DNA of 45,961 nucleotides from Candidatus Aquidulcis sp. (GCA_020723385.1 DYIZ01000001.1:22074-68034), one strand, 5' to 3'; shown: positions 31,800-41,256, numbered from the stretch's first letter. Numbers and translations: made by a program. The notes: generated from the letters alone by a model not told the origin.

Positions 31800-32585
31800 T
31801 TATAACTGAATCTGTATCGCACTGCCGCTTTCGTAACGCCTCAGCCCGCGGTAGAACACAAACACCGCCAGCGAGAGCATCACAACGGACGCGCCCACCA
31901 GTTGCGCCAATCCCCCCCAGGTGAAGGTGCGCACGAACTCGGCCGGGATAGCCCCCACGAATGCCGCCGGGATCAGCGTGAACAGGATGAACCGTGCCGA
32001 CCCCTCGAACAGCGTGATCGGGTAGACCGCAAAAGTGATCATGGCATTGGTAGCCTGGTTGCTCAATAATTGAGAATGGCCCATCCAAAACGCCAGGCTT
32101 TGCACCAAAACCAGAAATGAGATGAAAATCGTCATCGAGAATAGCGTGCCGAGCAGGAAACGGGCGAATGCATCGAGGGTGAGCTGTCCGGCGAGGAAAA
32201 AGCTCATCACCCCGTAGATCACATCCCCCATCCCGCTGGCATTGGTGCGGGTGGCGAGCAGATGCAGCAGCACCGGGCGGGGCAGCGCCAGGTAGTAATC
32301 CAGCTTCCCGGTCGCAACCGCATCGGAAAGCTGCATCGCATTCCCGAACAGCGATGTCCCCAATCCAAAACCGGCCGCCACGATGCCGAATAACAAAAAC
32401 ATATCCGGGAGCTGCCATCCACTCACCTGCTCGAATTTATTGAAGAAGATCACCCAGAACAGGAAATACATGGCGTCGTTCAAGATCATCCCGGCGACCT
32501 GCGAGATGAAAGCGGCGCGGTATTCCATGGCAGACAGTAAGTTGGCTTTCCAGACTGCGAAGAGAAAGATAAGCTCGCGTTTCAT
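31800..32585 (-). CDS. ABC-2 type transporter permease, subunit 2
   Basis: 261 residues with six hydrophobic helices and the pattern of the DUF990/COG3694-like permeases (YFLFWVIFFNKF; SDAVATGKLDYYLALPRPVLLHLL). It forms half of an exporter channel with the preceding permease, driven by the ATPase at 34318-35304. The start at 32585 (MKRELIFLF) is favoured by GGGGGATGAGG upstream. An ATG at 32594, overlapping the upstream stop as ATGA, has no spacing from that site but remains possible. The substrate is unknown. Confidence 0.87.
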   Translation of the reverse strand: MKRELIFLFAVWKANLLSAMEYRAAFISQVAGMILNDAMYFLFWVIFFNKFEQVSGWQLPDMFLLFGIVAAGFGLGTSLFGNAMQLSDAVATGKLDYYLALPRPVLLHLLATRTNASGMGDVIYGVMSFFLAGQLTLDAFARFLLGTLFSMTIFISFLVLVQSLAFWMGHSQLLSNQATNAMITFAVYPITLFEGSARFILFTLIPAAFVGAIPAEFVRTFTWGGLAQLVGASVVMLSLAVFVFYRGLRRYESGSAIQIQL

Positions 32586-32590
32586 TTGCC

Positions 32591-33376
32591 TCATCCCCCG
32601 TTGATCGTCAGCCAGGATATGCTGCGCCTGAACATCAGCGTGACCACCAGCCCCATCGCGCCAAGCCAAATGATTTGCCCGGCCAGTAATGTGGCAAAGC
32701 GGGCCAGGTCAGGCTCAACGAACAGCCTTGCCGGGCCGTAGATCGTGTAGGCGAAGGGCAGCGCCTGCGCAATCGAGCGCAGCCACTGGGGGAAAAAATC
32801 CAGCGGGATGAGCATCCCCCCCAGGATGAACAGCATTTTCTGGTAAATCCACTCGAAAGCCGAAACCTCCTCAGTCACGAACGCCGCCAGCCCGATGAGC
32901 GCTGTGAAGCAGAAATCAATCAGCCAGCCCAGGAGCATCGCCGCCAAGACCAGCGGCCAGCCGCGCGGGTCGGGCGGCGGTCCCACCAGCAGCCAGGCGA
33001 TAATGCTCCCTGACAAAAGGTTGAAAATCATCGCCGTCAGGTAATCTCCCAGCCCTACGCTCATGTGGTAGAGCAAGAAATTGTAGGGCTTGTTGAGCAT
33101 GTAGGCAATCGAGCCGTCTTTGACCGCCTCGGATATCGTGCGCGAGATGCGCGGCTTGCTCAGAATGATCGTCTCGGCCAGCATGAGATACCACAGCGTC
33201 TGGCGCAGGGTCAGCCCGGAAATTTCATCAGTCCCCATGGCGCGGTAGGTGGCCCGCCAGAGCTGCATGAAGATCCACATAAAAATGACGATGGACAGGC
33301 TCTGCGCGGCCAGATCGCCGGCGTAGGCCAGCCGGTTGGTGAGCTGGGTGGTGAAGATAGCCCAATACTTTTTCAT
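32591..33376 (-). CDS. ABC-2 type transporter permease, subunit 1
   Basis: 261 residues with six hydrophobic helices. MKKYWAIFTTQLTNRLAYAGDL and the central block GSIAYMLNKPYNFLLYHMSVGLGDY are typical of COG4587-like permeases that occur with a DUF990 partner and a COG4586-type ATPase. It probably exports a lipid, glycan or small toxic compound; the substrate cannot be read from sequence. It follows the DUF2785 gene by 18 bases and overlaps or abuts the second permease. No strong ribosome site precedes the ATG. Confidence 0.87.
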   Translation of the reverse strand: MKKYWAIFTTQLTNRLAYAGDLAAQSLSIVIFMWIFMQLWRATYRAMGTDEISGLTLRQTLWYLMLAETIILSKPRISRTISEAVKDGSIAYMLNKPYNFLLYHMSVGLGDYLTAMIFNLLSGSIIAWLLVGPPPDPRGWPLVLAAMLLGWLIDFCFTALIGLAAFVTEEVSAFEWIYQKMLFILGGMLIPLDFFPQWLRSIAQALPFAYTIYGPARLFVEPDLARFATLLAGQIIWLGAMGLVVTLMFRRSISWLTINGG

Positions 33377-33394
33377 CGTTGGCAGGGTTGGATA

Positions 33395-34240
33395 TCAATA
33401 CCGGCGGGAGATGTCCTGCAGGGTTTGCCTGACTTTAGTCGTGAAATCGCCCAATGGGGAGGCAGGAAGATCGAGCCGGGCCAATTGGAAATAGAGGCTG
33501 CGCAGGAAGGTTTTCGTGTTGACAAAGGCGCGCCGGTCGTATTCGGAGAGGAACGACTGCTCCCAGGGGGCGCGGCCCACCGGGTGAGCGAACCGATCCA
33601 GCCAATCGAGGAGAATCCCCAGGTCGAGGAGTCCCCGCTGGAGTATGGTCGTCACGATCATTGCCAGCCATTCGTCCTCGTCGTAAAGGAAAACCAGCAT
33701 CCCGGTGTGCGTCACCTTCTCGGCGATGGCTTCCAACAGATCAATTTGTTCTTTTGCCCCGGCATGGCGGCTCTTTGCCAGGGCGGTGAGCAGCTCAGCG
33801 GTGTTGCCAACCGCATTGGCCCATCCTTTACCGGTCACGTAGCCGCGTAAATCCAGTTCGGATTTCAAGTAATTGATCGCTTCGGCCTGGAGCAGGTGAG
33901 ACTCATCAGCTTCGAGGAAGGCATTTCGGTTGTCGTAATTCACCAGTTCGGCCAACCCCTGGACTGCGCAGGACCGCAGGAAAACAGAGTCCCCTCCAAT
34001 TTCGCCGAGTCCCACCATCAGGCTGCGCGTCAACTCACCGACCAGGATGCGCAATTCCCCGGGAGAGTAGTGATCCCGTTGAATCCAGCGTCCGAAGATT
34101 GGCAGCGCAATCTCATCCCGCAGCTCGGGATCGGTGTCGCCAAATAAGGCCAGCAGCTCAGGAGTGAGCTTCATCACCGAATGACCGATGGGCACGGCGT
34201 AGTCGTTGAGCTGGATGGTTTGCCAGAAGGATTTATCCAT
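33395..34240 (-). CDS. DUF2785 domain protein
   Basis: 281 residues, predicted all-helical and soluble. The block DLRGYVTGKGWANAVGNTAELLTAL is the hallmark of DUF2785, and a C-terminal block FLRSLYFQLARLD is also conserved. The family has no established function, and no catalytic residue pattern is evident. GGAG lies eight bases before the ATG. It is embedded between the ATPase and permease genes of an ABC exporter on the same strand, so a regulatory or accessory role in that transport is possible but unproven. A repeat element separates it from the ATPase gene. Confidence 0.85.
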   Translation of the reverse strand: MDKSFWQTIQLNDYAVPIGHSVMKLTPELLALFGDTDPELRDEIALPIFGRWIQRDHYSPGELRILVGELTRSLMVGLGEIGGDSVFLRSCAVQGLAELVNYDNRNAFLEADESHLLQAEAINYLKSELDLRGYVTGKGWANAVGNTAELLTALAKSRHAGAKEQIDLLEAIAEKVTHTGMLVFLYDEDEWLAMIVTTILQRGLLDLGILLDWLDRFAHPVGRAPWEQSFLSEYDRRAFVNTKTFLRSLYFQLARLDLPASPLGDFTTKVRQTLQDISRRY

Positions 34241-34262
34241 TATGTTTCTCCGATGATAAGGC

Positions 34263-34328
34263 CGTGAAACGTAATGCGTAAAACGTAAGGCGCTTTTTAT
34301 GGATTACGTTTTACGATTTACGTTCCAC
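34263..34328. repeat. Inverted repeat (family R2, copy 2) supplying a stop codon
   Basis: The first arm 34263-34288 is identical, base for base, to 3997-4022. The second arm (34304-34328) starts TTACGTTTTACG like copy 1 and then diverges slightly. The TAA stop codon of the ABC ATPase (34318-34320) and its last codons lie in the second arm. Confidence 0.88.
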
Positions 34329-35304
34329 TTTCCTCATAAATCTTGCGTATGACTTCTTCCAACGTTGGGTCTGATATGGTGATATCTACCAGGCTGCCGG
34401 CTTCTGCCAGCCGGGAAATGACGGATTCGACCGGGGTTTGGCGGCTGTCGAAGCGCAGCTTAACGCCGTAGCGCCCGGTTTTGATGATCTCGGTCCCATC
34501 GAGGGTAAAGTCGGGGTTGATCTCTTCAGCGTACCGTACATCCACCAGCTTCGAGGTCAAAAAACGCCGTTTGAGGGTGGACACTTTTTCCTGGTAAACG
34601 ATTTCGCCGTGATTGATGACGATGACGCGTTTGCACAGCGCCTCGATGTCGCCCGCATCGTGCGAGGTGAGCAGCACGCCCACGCCTTCCAATTCATTCA
34701 TGCGGCGGATCGTGTCGCGAATATGCTGCTTGGCAACCACATCCAGCCCGATGGACGGCTCGTCGAGCAGCAGCAGGCGCGGTTTGTGCAGGAGCGAGGC
34801 GGCGACCTCGCAGCGCATGCGCTGGCCGAGCGAGAGTTTGCGCACAGGGGTTTTCAGCAGCTCTTCGATCTCGAAAGCCTCCGAGAGAAAGGCAATGCGT
34901 TTGCGCGCCTCGCCGTCATCCAGCTCGTAGATTTTTCCGAACAATGCGAATGTATCAATTGCCGGAAGGTGATACCACAATTGCGGGCGCTGGCCGAAAA
35001 CAGTGCCAATCTGGTAAGCCAGTTGGCGGCGCTGCTGCCAGGGAACGAGATCGAGCACGCGTGCTTCACCGGAAGTGGGATAGAGAATGCCGGTGAGGAT
35101 CTTGATCGTGGTAGATTTTCCTGCGCCGTTGGGGCCGATCAGCCCTAAAAGCTCGCCGCTCTCCATCTCGAAGGAAATTCCCTTGACGGCCTCGATGGTC
35201 TGCTGTTCGGGACGGACGAGCGATTTCAGGCTGCCGCGCAGCCCGGCAGCTTTCTGTTTAGCGGTGAAGGTTTTGCGAAGCTGGTTGACGTGGATGGCGG
35301 GCAT
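34318..35304 (-). CDS. ABC exporter ATP-binding protein
   Basis: 328 residues. Walker A GPNGAGKST (57-65), signature LSLGQ (157-161), Walker B RLLLLDEP (D181, E182) and the switch His in LLTSHDAGDIEAL are all intact. A C-terminal extension of about 90 residues (DVRYAEEINPDFTL...) is typical of the COG4586 group that pairs with DUF990-type permeases. The start is set at 35304 (MPAIHVNQL) because a clear promoter covers 35337-35365; the longer frame would begin inside its -10 box. The C-terminal codons and the stop lie within a repeat element. Confidence 0.93.
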   Translation of the reverse strand: MPAIHVNQLRKTFTAKQKAAGLRGSLKSLVRPEQQTIEAVKGISFEMESGELLGLIGPNGAGKSTTIKILTGILYPTSGEARVLDLVPWQQRRQLAYQIGTVFGQRPQLWYHLPAIDTFALFGKIYELDDGEARKRIAFLSEAFEIEELLKTPVRKLSLGQRMRCEVAASLLHKPRLLLLDEPSIGLDVVAKQHIRDTIRRMNELEGVGVLLTSHDAGDIEALCKRVIVINHGEIVYQEKVSTLKRRFLTSKLVDVRYAEEINPDFTLDGTEIIKTGRYGVKLRFDSRQTPVESVISRLAEAGSLVDITISDPTLEEVIRKIYEESGT

Positions 35305-35336
35305 GAGAAGGCTCACATGGGGTGATGTAATCAGCA

Positions 35337-35365
35337 TATATATATCACGTTAGACGGCTTGTCAA
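35337..35365 (-). promoter_or_regulatory. Promoter of the ABC exporter operon
   Basis: On the minus strand TTGACA (35365-35360), a 17-base gap and TATATA (35342-35337). The expected transcript starts near 35330, about 26 bases before the ATG at 35304. This decides the gene start. Confidence 0.85.
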
Positions 35366-35387
35366 GGCTGTGTGTACAGAATCAAGC

Positions 35388-35414
35388 CCCCAGGGGTTTC
35401 TAAAACCCCTGGGG
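35388..35414. repeat. CCCCAGGGGTTT palindrome (family R5)
   Basis: CCCCAGGGGTTT (35388-35399) and AAACCCCTGGGG (35403-35414) form 12-bp perfect arms, and each arm is itself a palindrome (CCCC-A-GGGG). It is downstream of the alpha-2-macroglobulin gene but no T-run follows. Related words occur in frame in valS at 13182-13204. Confidence 0.85.
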
Positions 35415-35451
35415 TCTGGTCTCTCACAGAATTTTAGTGATCTTCGACGGC

Positions 35452-38400
35452 CTACTTTGTCACTAAGAAGATACTGCTGGCCGAGCGGCCCCAAATCGAA
35501 GCGTCGTACATAGCATAAAGTTCTGCGGGCATGGCAATAAAAGTTCCCGAAGTGACTGCACGAGCCAGATAAGTGAAGCCATACCAACCGGCGCTCATTT
35601 CGGTGATGAAAAAGCTGACCCGGTCGCCGCGGATTTCCTTGTTGTTATAGCCGTATTCCTGCCAGTAGAAATAGGGGTTGCCGTAATTGCTTACTTCATC
35701 ATGGCTGGTCGTGTTCAGCGCCTCGTTGAGTGCCTCCAGCCCGCCGGGCAGCTTATCTTCCAGGATGATGAAGAACCCATCGTAAGGGAGATTGATCTGA
35801 ATCTGAACTTGGACCAGTTGGCCCGCCTGGACGCTGGTAAGAGGCTGTCCCGTTTCAGGATCGAGATACTGCCGGAAGACGCCCACTTTACCAGCAGCGG
35901 CAATTTCAGATTCGGGCAGGTAGGTGCGGCTGTTGATCGAGTAATACAATTTAACATCACCCGATTGGTTGATACGGAGGGTATTCATGCCAGTTTGCAA
36001 CTGCGCTGCCGGGACAACCAAACTGACCGCTGGCTCGTTGCGTCCCAGCTCACCGCTAGCGATAGATTGCTCGTTCAAGAAGATCGAATAGCCTGCGCTG
36101 GCAGTCGTTTCCTCGAGGGTCAATAGATGATCGGTAAGCGCCAGGATAGCAAAGGATGTTTCATTGGTGCTGCCCCAACCCTGCTGGCGGCGCTGGCTCA
36201 TCAGCCATGTGACGATGCCGGGAATGTACTCGTGTTCAGGCTGGATTCGGACAAATGCATCGAGAGCCAGCGCCGTGCTGCGGGTAGTGGAAGCCATCGT
36301 CTTGTCGTAGTAGTGACCATCTTCGTTCGGCTGCGGCCAATAGATCAGCCCATCGCGATTCTCGGCAGAGGCAGCCAGAATCTCGATGACCTCACGCGCC
36401 TGATCATCGTTGCCCATCTCATTGAAGGCCAGTGCAAGCGCCGCCTGGCTGAAGGTGTCCAATTCGTAGACGCGCCCCTTCAGGGTTAGCGCGACATCCA
36501 GGTCGCCTTGACCTGCGAGGGCCATGCTGTAGAGAGCATAAGCGCGCGTACGAATGTCCATTGATTGCAGGTTCTGACTCAGCCATTTCGCACCGCGCTG
36601 GATCACGGTCGGATCCACTTCGTAGCCGGCCTCTTTCGTCACAGCTAACCCAAACACCACCCAGGCGGTCTGGTAATCGTGGGTGCTGTCATCGTACCAC
36701 CAACCCCAGCCGCCATCGTTGTGCTGGTAGCCATATAAGCGCTGGAGGCCAGCGTTGATCAGCGGCGGGAGATCGGCTGCCAGCGTGGGATTGCTGACCC
36801 CAAGCTGGTTGAAAGCTCGCCCGACAACAGCATTCGGCAGGGCGCGGCTCATGGTTTGCTCGACACACCCGTAAGGATACCCGGTCAGAAATTCCAGCCC
36901 GGTGAGCAGTGTCCCGGCAACCGAGCGGCTCAGCTCGATTTTGACTGTGCTGATGGGCAGTGCATTTTCAGGCAAGTACAACGCTGTGACGAACTCTCCG
37001 GTAAATGCACCCACCTGGCTGGTTACATCGGGAACCGCCAGCGGGTTGATGGTCAATGGCAGACGAATCGCATCGCCAACTGGATTGCCGTTCTGGACGG
37101 CAGGGGTAGCACGAACGGTGATGTCCACACCGCCTGCCGCCTGGGCAAAGGCTTCCCAATACACAATTTGCACATCTCCCGGCCCGAGTGTGATGGTTTG
37201 AGTAACGGGTCCGGTGATTTGCAACGCGCCAAATCCATCGTTGGCGGCGGTTGCCATCGAAACGTTGAAATCCAGCGGCTGTTGAGAGTAGTTGTGGATT
37301 GCGGCTGGCAACGACACTGAATCACCGGCCGTCAGAGCGCGCGGTAGCAGCGGGCGGACGATGACTTCCTGGGTGGTGATGACATTGACGACTGCCTCGC
37401 CCACCTGAGTTTCTTTCGTAACAGCCTTGGCAGTGATGCGCCAACTGGTGAGGCTGTCGGGCAAGGTGATGGTCACGACAACCTCGCCATTGACATCGGT
37501 TTGCAGGCTGGGATACCAGGCGGCTGTATCTGGGAACTCCGTGCGGGGGTTGCCGCCGCCCTCGTCGCCGCCGCCCCCGCCTCGTCCGGCGATGAATAGA
37601 TAACGTGTCAACGCCATTGAGTTGAACGTCCTCACGATATTGCTTCGTTCAGAATAGAACTTATCGTGCATTGGGCCAGATAGCTCTTCGCTCAGGCTGA
37701 AGATGGCCTCGTCAACCATCGCGAAGGAAACTTCTGCGGAGACAGGCTGCCCCTGGTCGTTGGTGACTTTCATCGTAAATATGGCCTGTTGGCGCGGTGC
37801 GTATACTGCTTGGTCTGGGGTGATCGTCACATTTAGGGATTTCTCAGTCACCGGAACATGCAGCTTTACTGAGGCCAGGCGCAAGCGGCTGTCATTTAGG
37901 TTGGTATAGGTATATTGAGTCAGGTGTGTATCCTGTTCTTGATAGGCATTGACCACAACGAAGATATTGGGGGCATCTTCAGCCTGGATAGGGATGTCCA
38001 CCAATGTGATCGGGGCGGTGAGAGTGACCAACTTCTCCCGGTGGGTGCGGCCTCGCTCGAAGGTGAGCAGCGCTGGGCCGCTGAAGGTCGATTCGATGAT
38101 GAGCCTCGCGGTGTCCCCGGGCGCGTAGCTATCCCGGTCGGCGGTTACCTGGATTCCCGAACTGTAACGGCTGGTCCAGAAATCGCTTCCGCTGAATGCA
38201 TAGATATAATCTGAATCGATGGCGAGATTGCCACGGTTGTCTGTGCTGGTGGCGCGAAGCTGATAGTATCCGGTTTCATTGATGGTAAATGGTGTGGACA
38301 CTTTCCCATCAGGTCCGGTGACGATCGCGGCAGACTGAACAACGATATCATATTCATAGTTGTCTGGGTTCCATCGGCGGAGCGACAGGTCAATTGCCCG

Positions 38401-41256
38401 CTCGGGAACTGGCGTCCCGTCAATTTGAGTTACAACGGTTTGGACAGTAAACGCTTGCCCCGGGGATTTTAACCACCCTCCGGTGTTCAGCCACACCTTT
38501 TCGGCCGCGTTGTAAACTTTGATGGCAGCAAAATTACTCACGGTCTGGTGGCTGCCGTCATCTATCGTGACTTCGAGACCCCAGACTGTCTTTTGAAGGC
38601 TGCTCCCGCCATAATAGTCTGTATTAGCGTTGTCTCCCAAATCGGCTGCAAAATTATAGTAAAACTGGCCATTGCTATCGGTTACGGCAGTGACTTCAGT
38701 CCCATAACTTTCATACCAGAAGTATTCCATTTTATTGGAGCCGTTATCCCAGTAAGTCGAATATTCGTACAGATAATATTGCTTCAGGGTCAGGGCGGCA
38801 TTGGCTACGGGCTGGCCGAAGAAATAGCTTGCATCAATTGTCAGGTTGACCATATCGCCAACAACATAGGTCTTGCTGTCAGAAGTGACGTTCACCTGGA
38901 AATCTGGCTTGCGGTAATCCTGCACTTTGAAGATTTGGTTGTACCTTTCGACCTTGGTTGACCCGGTGACAGCCAGCGCGACTTCGACAGTGTAATCACC
39001 GAGCATAGCGCCTTCGGCTACAGTGAACTGACCGGTGACGGCGCCGAAATCGTTGGTGGTCAGCTCGAAAGTCTGTGCAACGTTGTTGCGCGCATCCCGG
39101 ATGCGCACTGTCACGGGCGTCCCTGGCTGCGGCAGGCTGATGGCGGCGTCATCATCGTTGCGAATGATCGCCTTGAAGAAAACAGTCTGCCCTGGTTTGT
39201 AGATTGGACGGTCTGTGTAAATATAGGCGGCGTAGCGCGGAATCACCGGTGAGACGGCCCACCAGGCCCAATAGCCGCCATCGCGCCATTCGTTGTTCAG
39301 CCCGCTCACAGTGATATCTTCACCCACGCGGGCAACCACGATCAGCGGCTGCGGGTCACGCGGCACCTGGGTACGGTAGACCCCGTTCTCGTCAGCATAT
39401 CCCAGGGTGACCAGAACGCCATCCCGGGCGTAAACGCTCACTTCGGCAGCGGGTATACTTCCCCCATTGATGTCAGTTACCCATGCAACCAGCTCCCCCT
39501 CGGCCTGCTTGACCATCAACGAGTTGCTGGTCAATACCAGGAGAAGCTGATCGTCAATTTCATTTGTGCTCAAATTGAGGATATAAAGTCCTGACGGCAA
39601 CCCATCAGGGACGAGAGTCTCGTAGATGTTATTTTCGTAACCGACGCCTGGCACATCTATCAGTTTATCCCAACTGGCTTGCAGAGTAGCGCCTTCCAGA
39701 CTGATTGGGCGATGCTCGCTGCCAGCAACGCCGCGAAAGCCGGATGAATACCGGTCGAGGAATTGTTCCAGGCCAATGCGATAGAGATCAAAACGAACCG
39801 ACCCAGGATTTCCTTTTGTGACAAACTGAATTGCCTGCCGCCCATTGACATCGAGCACCTGGCCATTGGCCCCATAATCGCCGAAAGAGACAACTGGCGT
39901 TCCATCGCGTTCATATTGTGACGTGCGGAACGTCCATTTGTACGGCTCATTGAGAAGGGCCAGCCCATCAGAACTAATTGCTGTGGTCAGCGTGACGGTA
40001 TACAAGGTGTTGTCTTGCAAGCTGATATCTGGGGTAAAGCTGAGCGTGTTTTCCTGCCATGAAAACGCCCCGGTGGCAAGCGGTGATAATTGAAAACCGG
40101 CTTCTGTTCTGACATGATCCATTGGACGGTCGAATGTTACCTGGATCGTTGTGTTGGACTTCGTCTCCATGCCATCGCTGGGGTAAATAGAGATGATCGG
40201 CGGAGGCGTGACAAAAGTGAGTGGTTCTGGCGACGGAAGCGGCGCTCCTTGAGAGTCCAAAATCCCGTCTCGGAAGGAAATGATGTAAGTCTGATCGGCT
40301 GGCAGGGAACTATTGGGGATCAGGCTCAATTGGGTGTCGCTATCCCAACGGAGCGCGCCGTCGAAGGGCGGTTGGATATCCAGCACCGATTGGACGCTTT
40401 GGCGATCAACGGGATAGGCAAAGCTTATCGTAAGGGGCAGCTCGCGGGCGCCAAAGGTTGGTCCGCTAACGAGTACATCGAACCCATCGAGATAGTAATC
40501 CCAGTTGTAATCGCTCCACAAAGGGATTCCCTGGGAGTCGGCGGCGCTGCCGTCCAGTTTGAAACGATACCGCACTCCGGGTATCAGGGCCTGCTCGACT
40601 TTGACGGTGGCGGTAAAGCCTTGCTGCCATTCGATGGTGATTGGGATTTCTGGCGTCACCGAAAGTGCGGATTGAACACTATTCGCATCCATCGGGTGAT
40701 CGAAAGCAAGCTGGATGGATGGGTAGCGGGTGTCGAGCCGGGAAATGCCCGGCGCGCGGCGGATGAGCTGCGGCGCGGTGAGCGTGCTGATCTGCCAGCC
40801 GGCGGGGGGCGGAACGGTCGCGCCGAGAGAGCTGCGTAAATCCTGGTTTAGAAAAACACGATAGGATTGGCCGGGTGAAAAACCTGTGTCAGGGGTATAG
40901 GTCAGGCTGGTGAAGTCGCTGCTCCAGGTAGTTGTACCATCAACCCATGGATAAGTGAGCACGGCTGGCTGTGCACTGGTCGTATCCATTGGCTGGCTAA
41001 AGAAGAAAACCACCGGTTGAATTGGCGACCTTTGTTCGAGAGGGATGGTTTGATCTATGGTAACAACAAGGGGCGGGGGGATAGGCGTGGGTGATGGGAT
41101 CGCGGTAGGCGGCAGCGGCGTTGTGACGACTGGCGCAGGGGTAAGAGTATTCGCTGCGCTCATGTTGCAGGCGATGCCGGTAAACATGATGACTAATAAG
41201 AATAAGTGAATTTTCCGTGACACAGATTTCTCCTCATGGCTAATTTTGCGTAACAT
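35452..41256 (-). CDS. Alpha-2-macroglobulin-like lipoprotein
   Basis: 1934 residues. A signal sequence ends in a lipobox-like TGIAC (Cys30), followed by a Thr/Pro linker (about 38-62). Four to five SbsA/Big_5-type Ig domains occupy about residues 65-455 (repeated QPMD/HPMD/RPMDH...FSW...LSFTPD patterns). The MG domains with YIYTDRPIYKPGQTVFFKA follow, then a Gly-rich bait-like segment (GRGGGGGDEGGGNPRTEF). The thioester motif PYGCVEQTMSR has Cys1464, and a receptor-like domain is near the end. Such proteins trap attacking proteases: cleavage of the bait activates the thioester. It should sit on the outside of the membrane. GGAGGG lies seven bases before the ATG at 41256. Confidence 0.95.
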   Translation of the reverse strand: MLRKISHEEKSVSRKIHLFLLVIMFTGIACNMSAANTLTPAPVVTTPLPPTAIPSPTPIPPPLVVTIDQTIPLEQRSPIQPVVFFFSQPMDTTSAQPAVLTYPWVDGTTTWSSDFTSLTYTPDTGFSPGQSYRVFLNQDLRSSLGATVPPPAGWQISTLTAPQLIRRAPGISRLDTRYPSIQLAFDHPMDANSVQSALSVTPEIPITIEWQQGFTATVKVEQALIPGVRYRFKLDGSAADSQGIPLWSDYNWDYYLDGFDVLVSGPTFGARELPLTISFAYPVDRQSVQSVLDIQPPFDGALRWDSDTQLSLIPNSSLPADQTYIISFRDGILDSQGAPLPSPEPLTFVTPPPIISIYPSDGMETKSNTTIQVTFDRPMDHVRTEAGFQLSPLATGAFSWQENTLSFTPDISLQDNTLYTVTLTTAISSDGLALLNEPYKWTFRTSQYERDGTPVVSFGDYGANGQVLDVNGRQAIQFVTKGNPGSVRFDLYRIGLEQFLDRYSSGFRGVAGSEHRPISLEGATLQASWDKLIDVPGVGYENNIYETLVPDGLPSGLYILNLSTNEIDDQLLLVLTSNSLMVKQAEGELVAWVTDINGGSIPAAEVSVYARDGVLVTLGYADENGVYRTQVPRDPQPLIVVARVGEDITVSGLNNEWRDGGYWAWWAVSPVIPRYAAYIYTDRPIYKPGQTVFFKAIIRNDDDAAISLPQPGTPVTVRIRDARNNVAQTFELTTNDFGAVTGQFTVAEGAMLGDYTVEVALAVTGSTKVERYNQIFKVQDYRKPDFQVNVTSDSKTYVVGDMVNLTIDASYFFGQPVANAALTLKQYYLYEYSTYWDNGSNKMEYFWYESYGTEVTAVTDSNGQFYYNFAADLGDNANTDYYGGSSLQKTVWGLEVTIDDGSHQTVSNFAAIKVYNAAEKVWLNTGGWLKSPGQAFTVQTVVTQIDGTPVPERAIDLSLRRWNPDNYEYDIVVQSAAIVTGPDGKVSTPFTINETGYYQLRATSTDNRGNLAIDSDYIYAFSGSDFWTSRYSSGIQVTADRDSYAPGDTARLIIESTFSGPALLTFERGRTHREKLVTLTAPITLVDIPIQAEDAPNIFVVVNAYQEQDTHLTQYTYTNLNDSRLRLASVKLHVPVTEKSLNVTITPDQAVYAPRQQAIFTMKVTNDQGQPVSAEVSFAMVDEAIFSLSEELSGPMHDKFYSERSNIVRTFNSMALTRYLFIAGRGGGGGDEGGGNPRTEFPDTAAWYPSLQTDVNGEVVVTITLPDSLTSWRITAKAVTKETQVGEAVVNVITTQEVIVRPLLPRALTAGDSVSLPAAIHNYSQQPLDFNVSMATAANDGFGALQITGPVTQTITLGPGDVQIVYWEAFAQAAGGVDITVRATPAVQNGNPVGDAIRLPLTINPLAVPDVTSQVGAFTGEFVTALYLPENALPISTVKIELSRSVAGTLLTGLEFLTGYPYGCVEQTMSRALPNAVVGRAFNQLGVSNPTLAADLPPLINAGLQRLYGYQHNDGGWGWWYDDSTHDYQTAWVVFGLAVTKEAGYEVDPTVIQRGAKWLSQNLQSMDIRTRAYALYSMALAGQGDLDVALTLKGRVYELDTFSQAALALAFNEMGNDDQAREVIEILAASAENRDGLIYWPQPNEDGHYYDKTMASTTRSTALALDAFVRIQPEHEYIPGIVTWLMSQRRQQGWGSTNETSFAILALTDHLLTLEETTASAGYSIFLNEQSIASGELGRNEPAVSLVVPAAQLQTGMNTLRINQSGDVKLYYSINSRTYLPESEIAAAGKVGVFRQYLDPETGQPLTSVQAGQLVQVQIQINLPYDGFFIILEDKLPGGLEALNEALNTTSHDEVSNYGNPYFYWQEYGYNNKEIRGDRVSFFITEMSAGWYGFTYLARAVTSGTFIAMPAELYAMYDASIWGRSASSIFLVTK

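Noticed and set aside
35388-35414. Intrinsic terminator for the alpha-2-macroglobulin gene
   Set aside because: No T-run, the arms are self-palindromic, and related words occur inside valS, so a repeat element is the better call.
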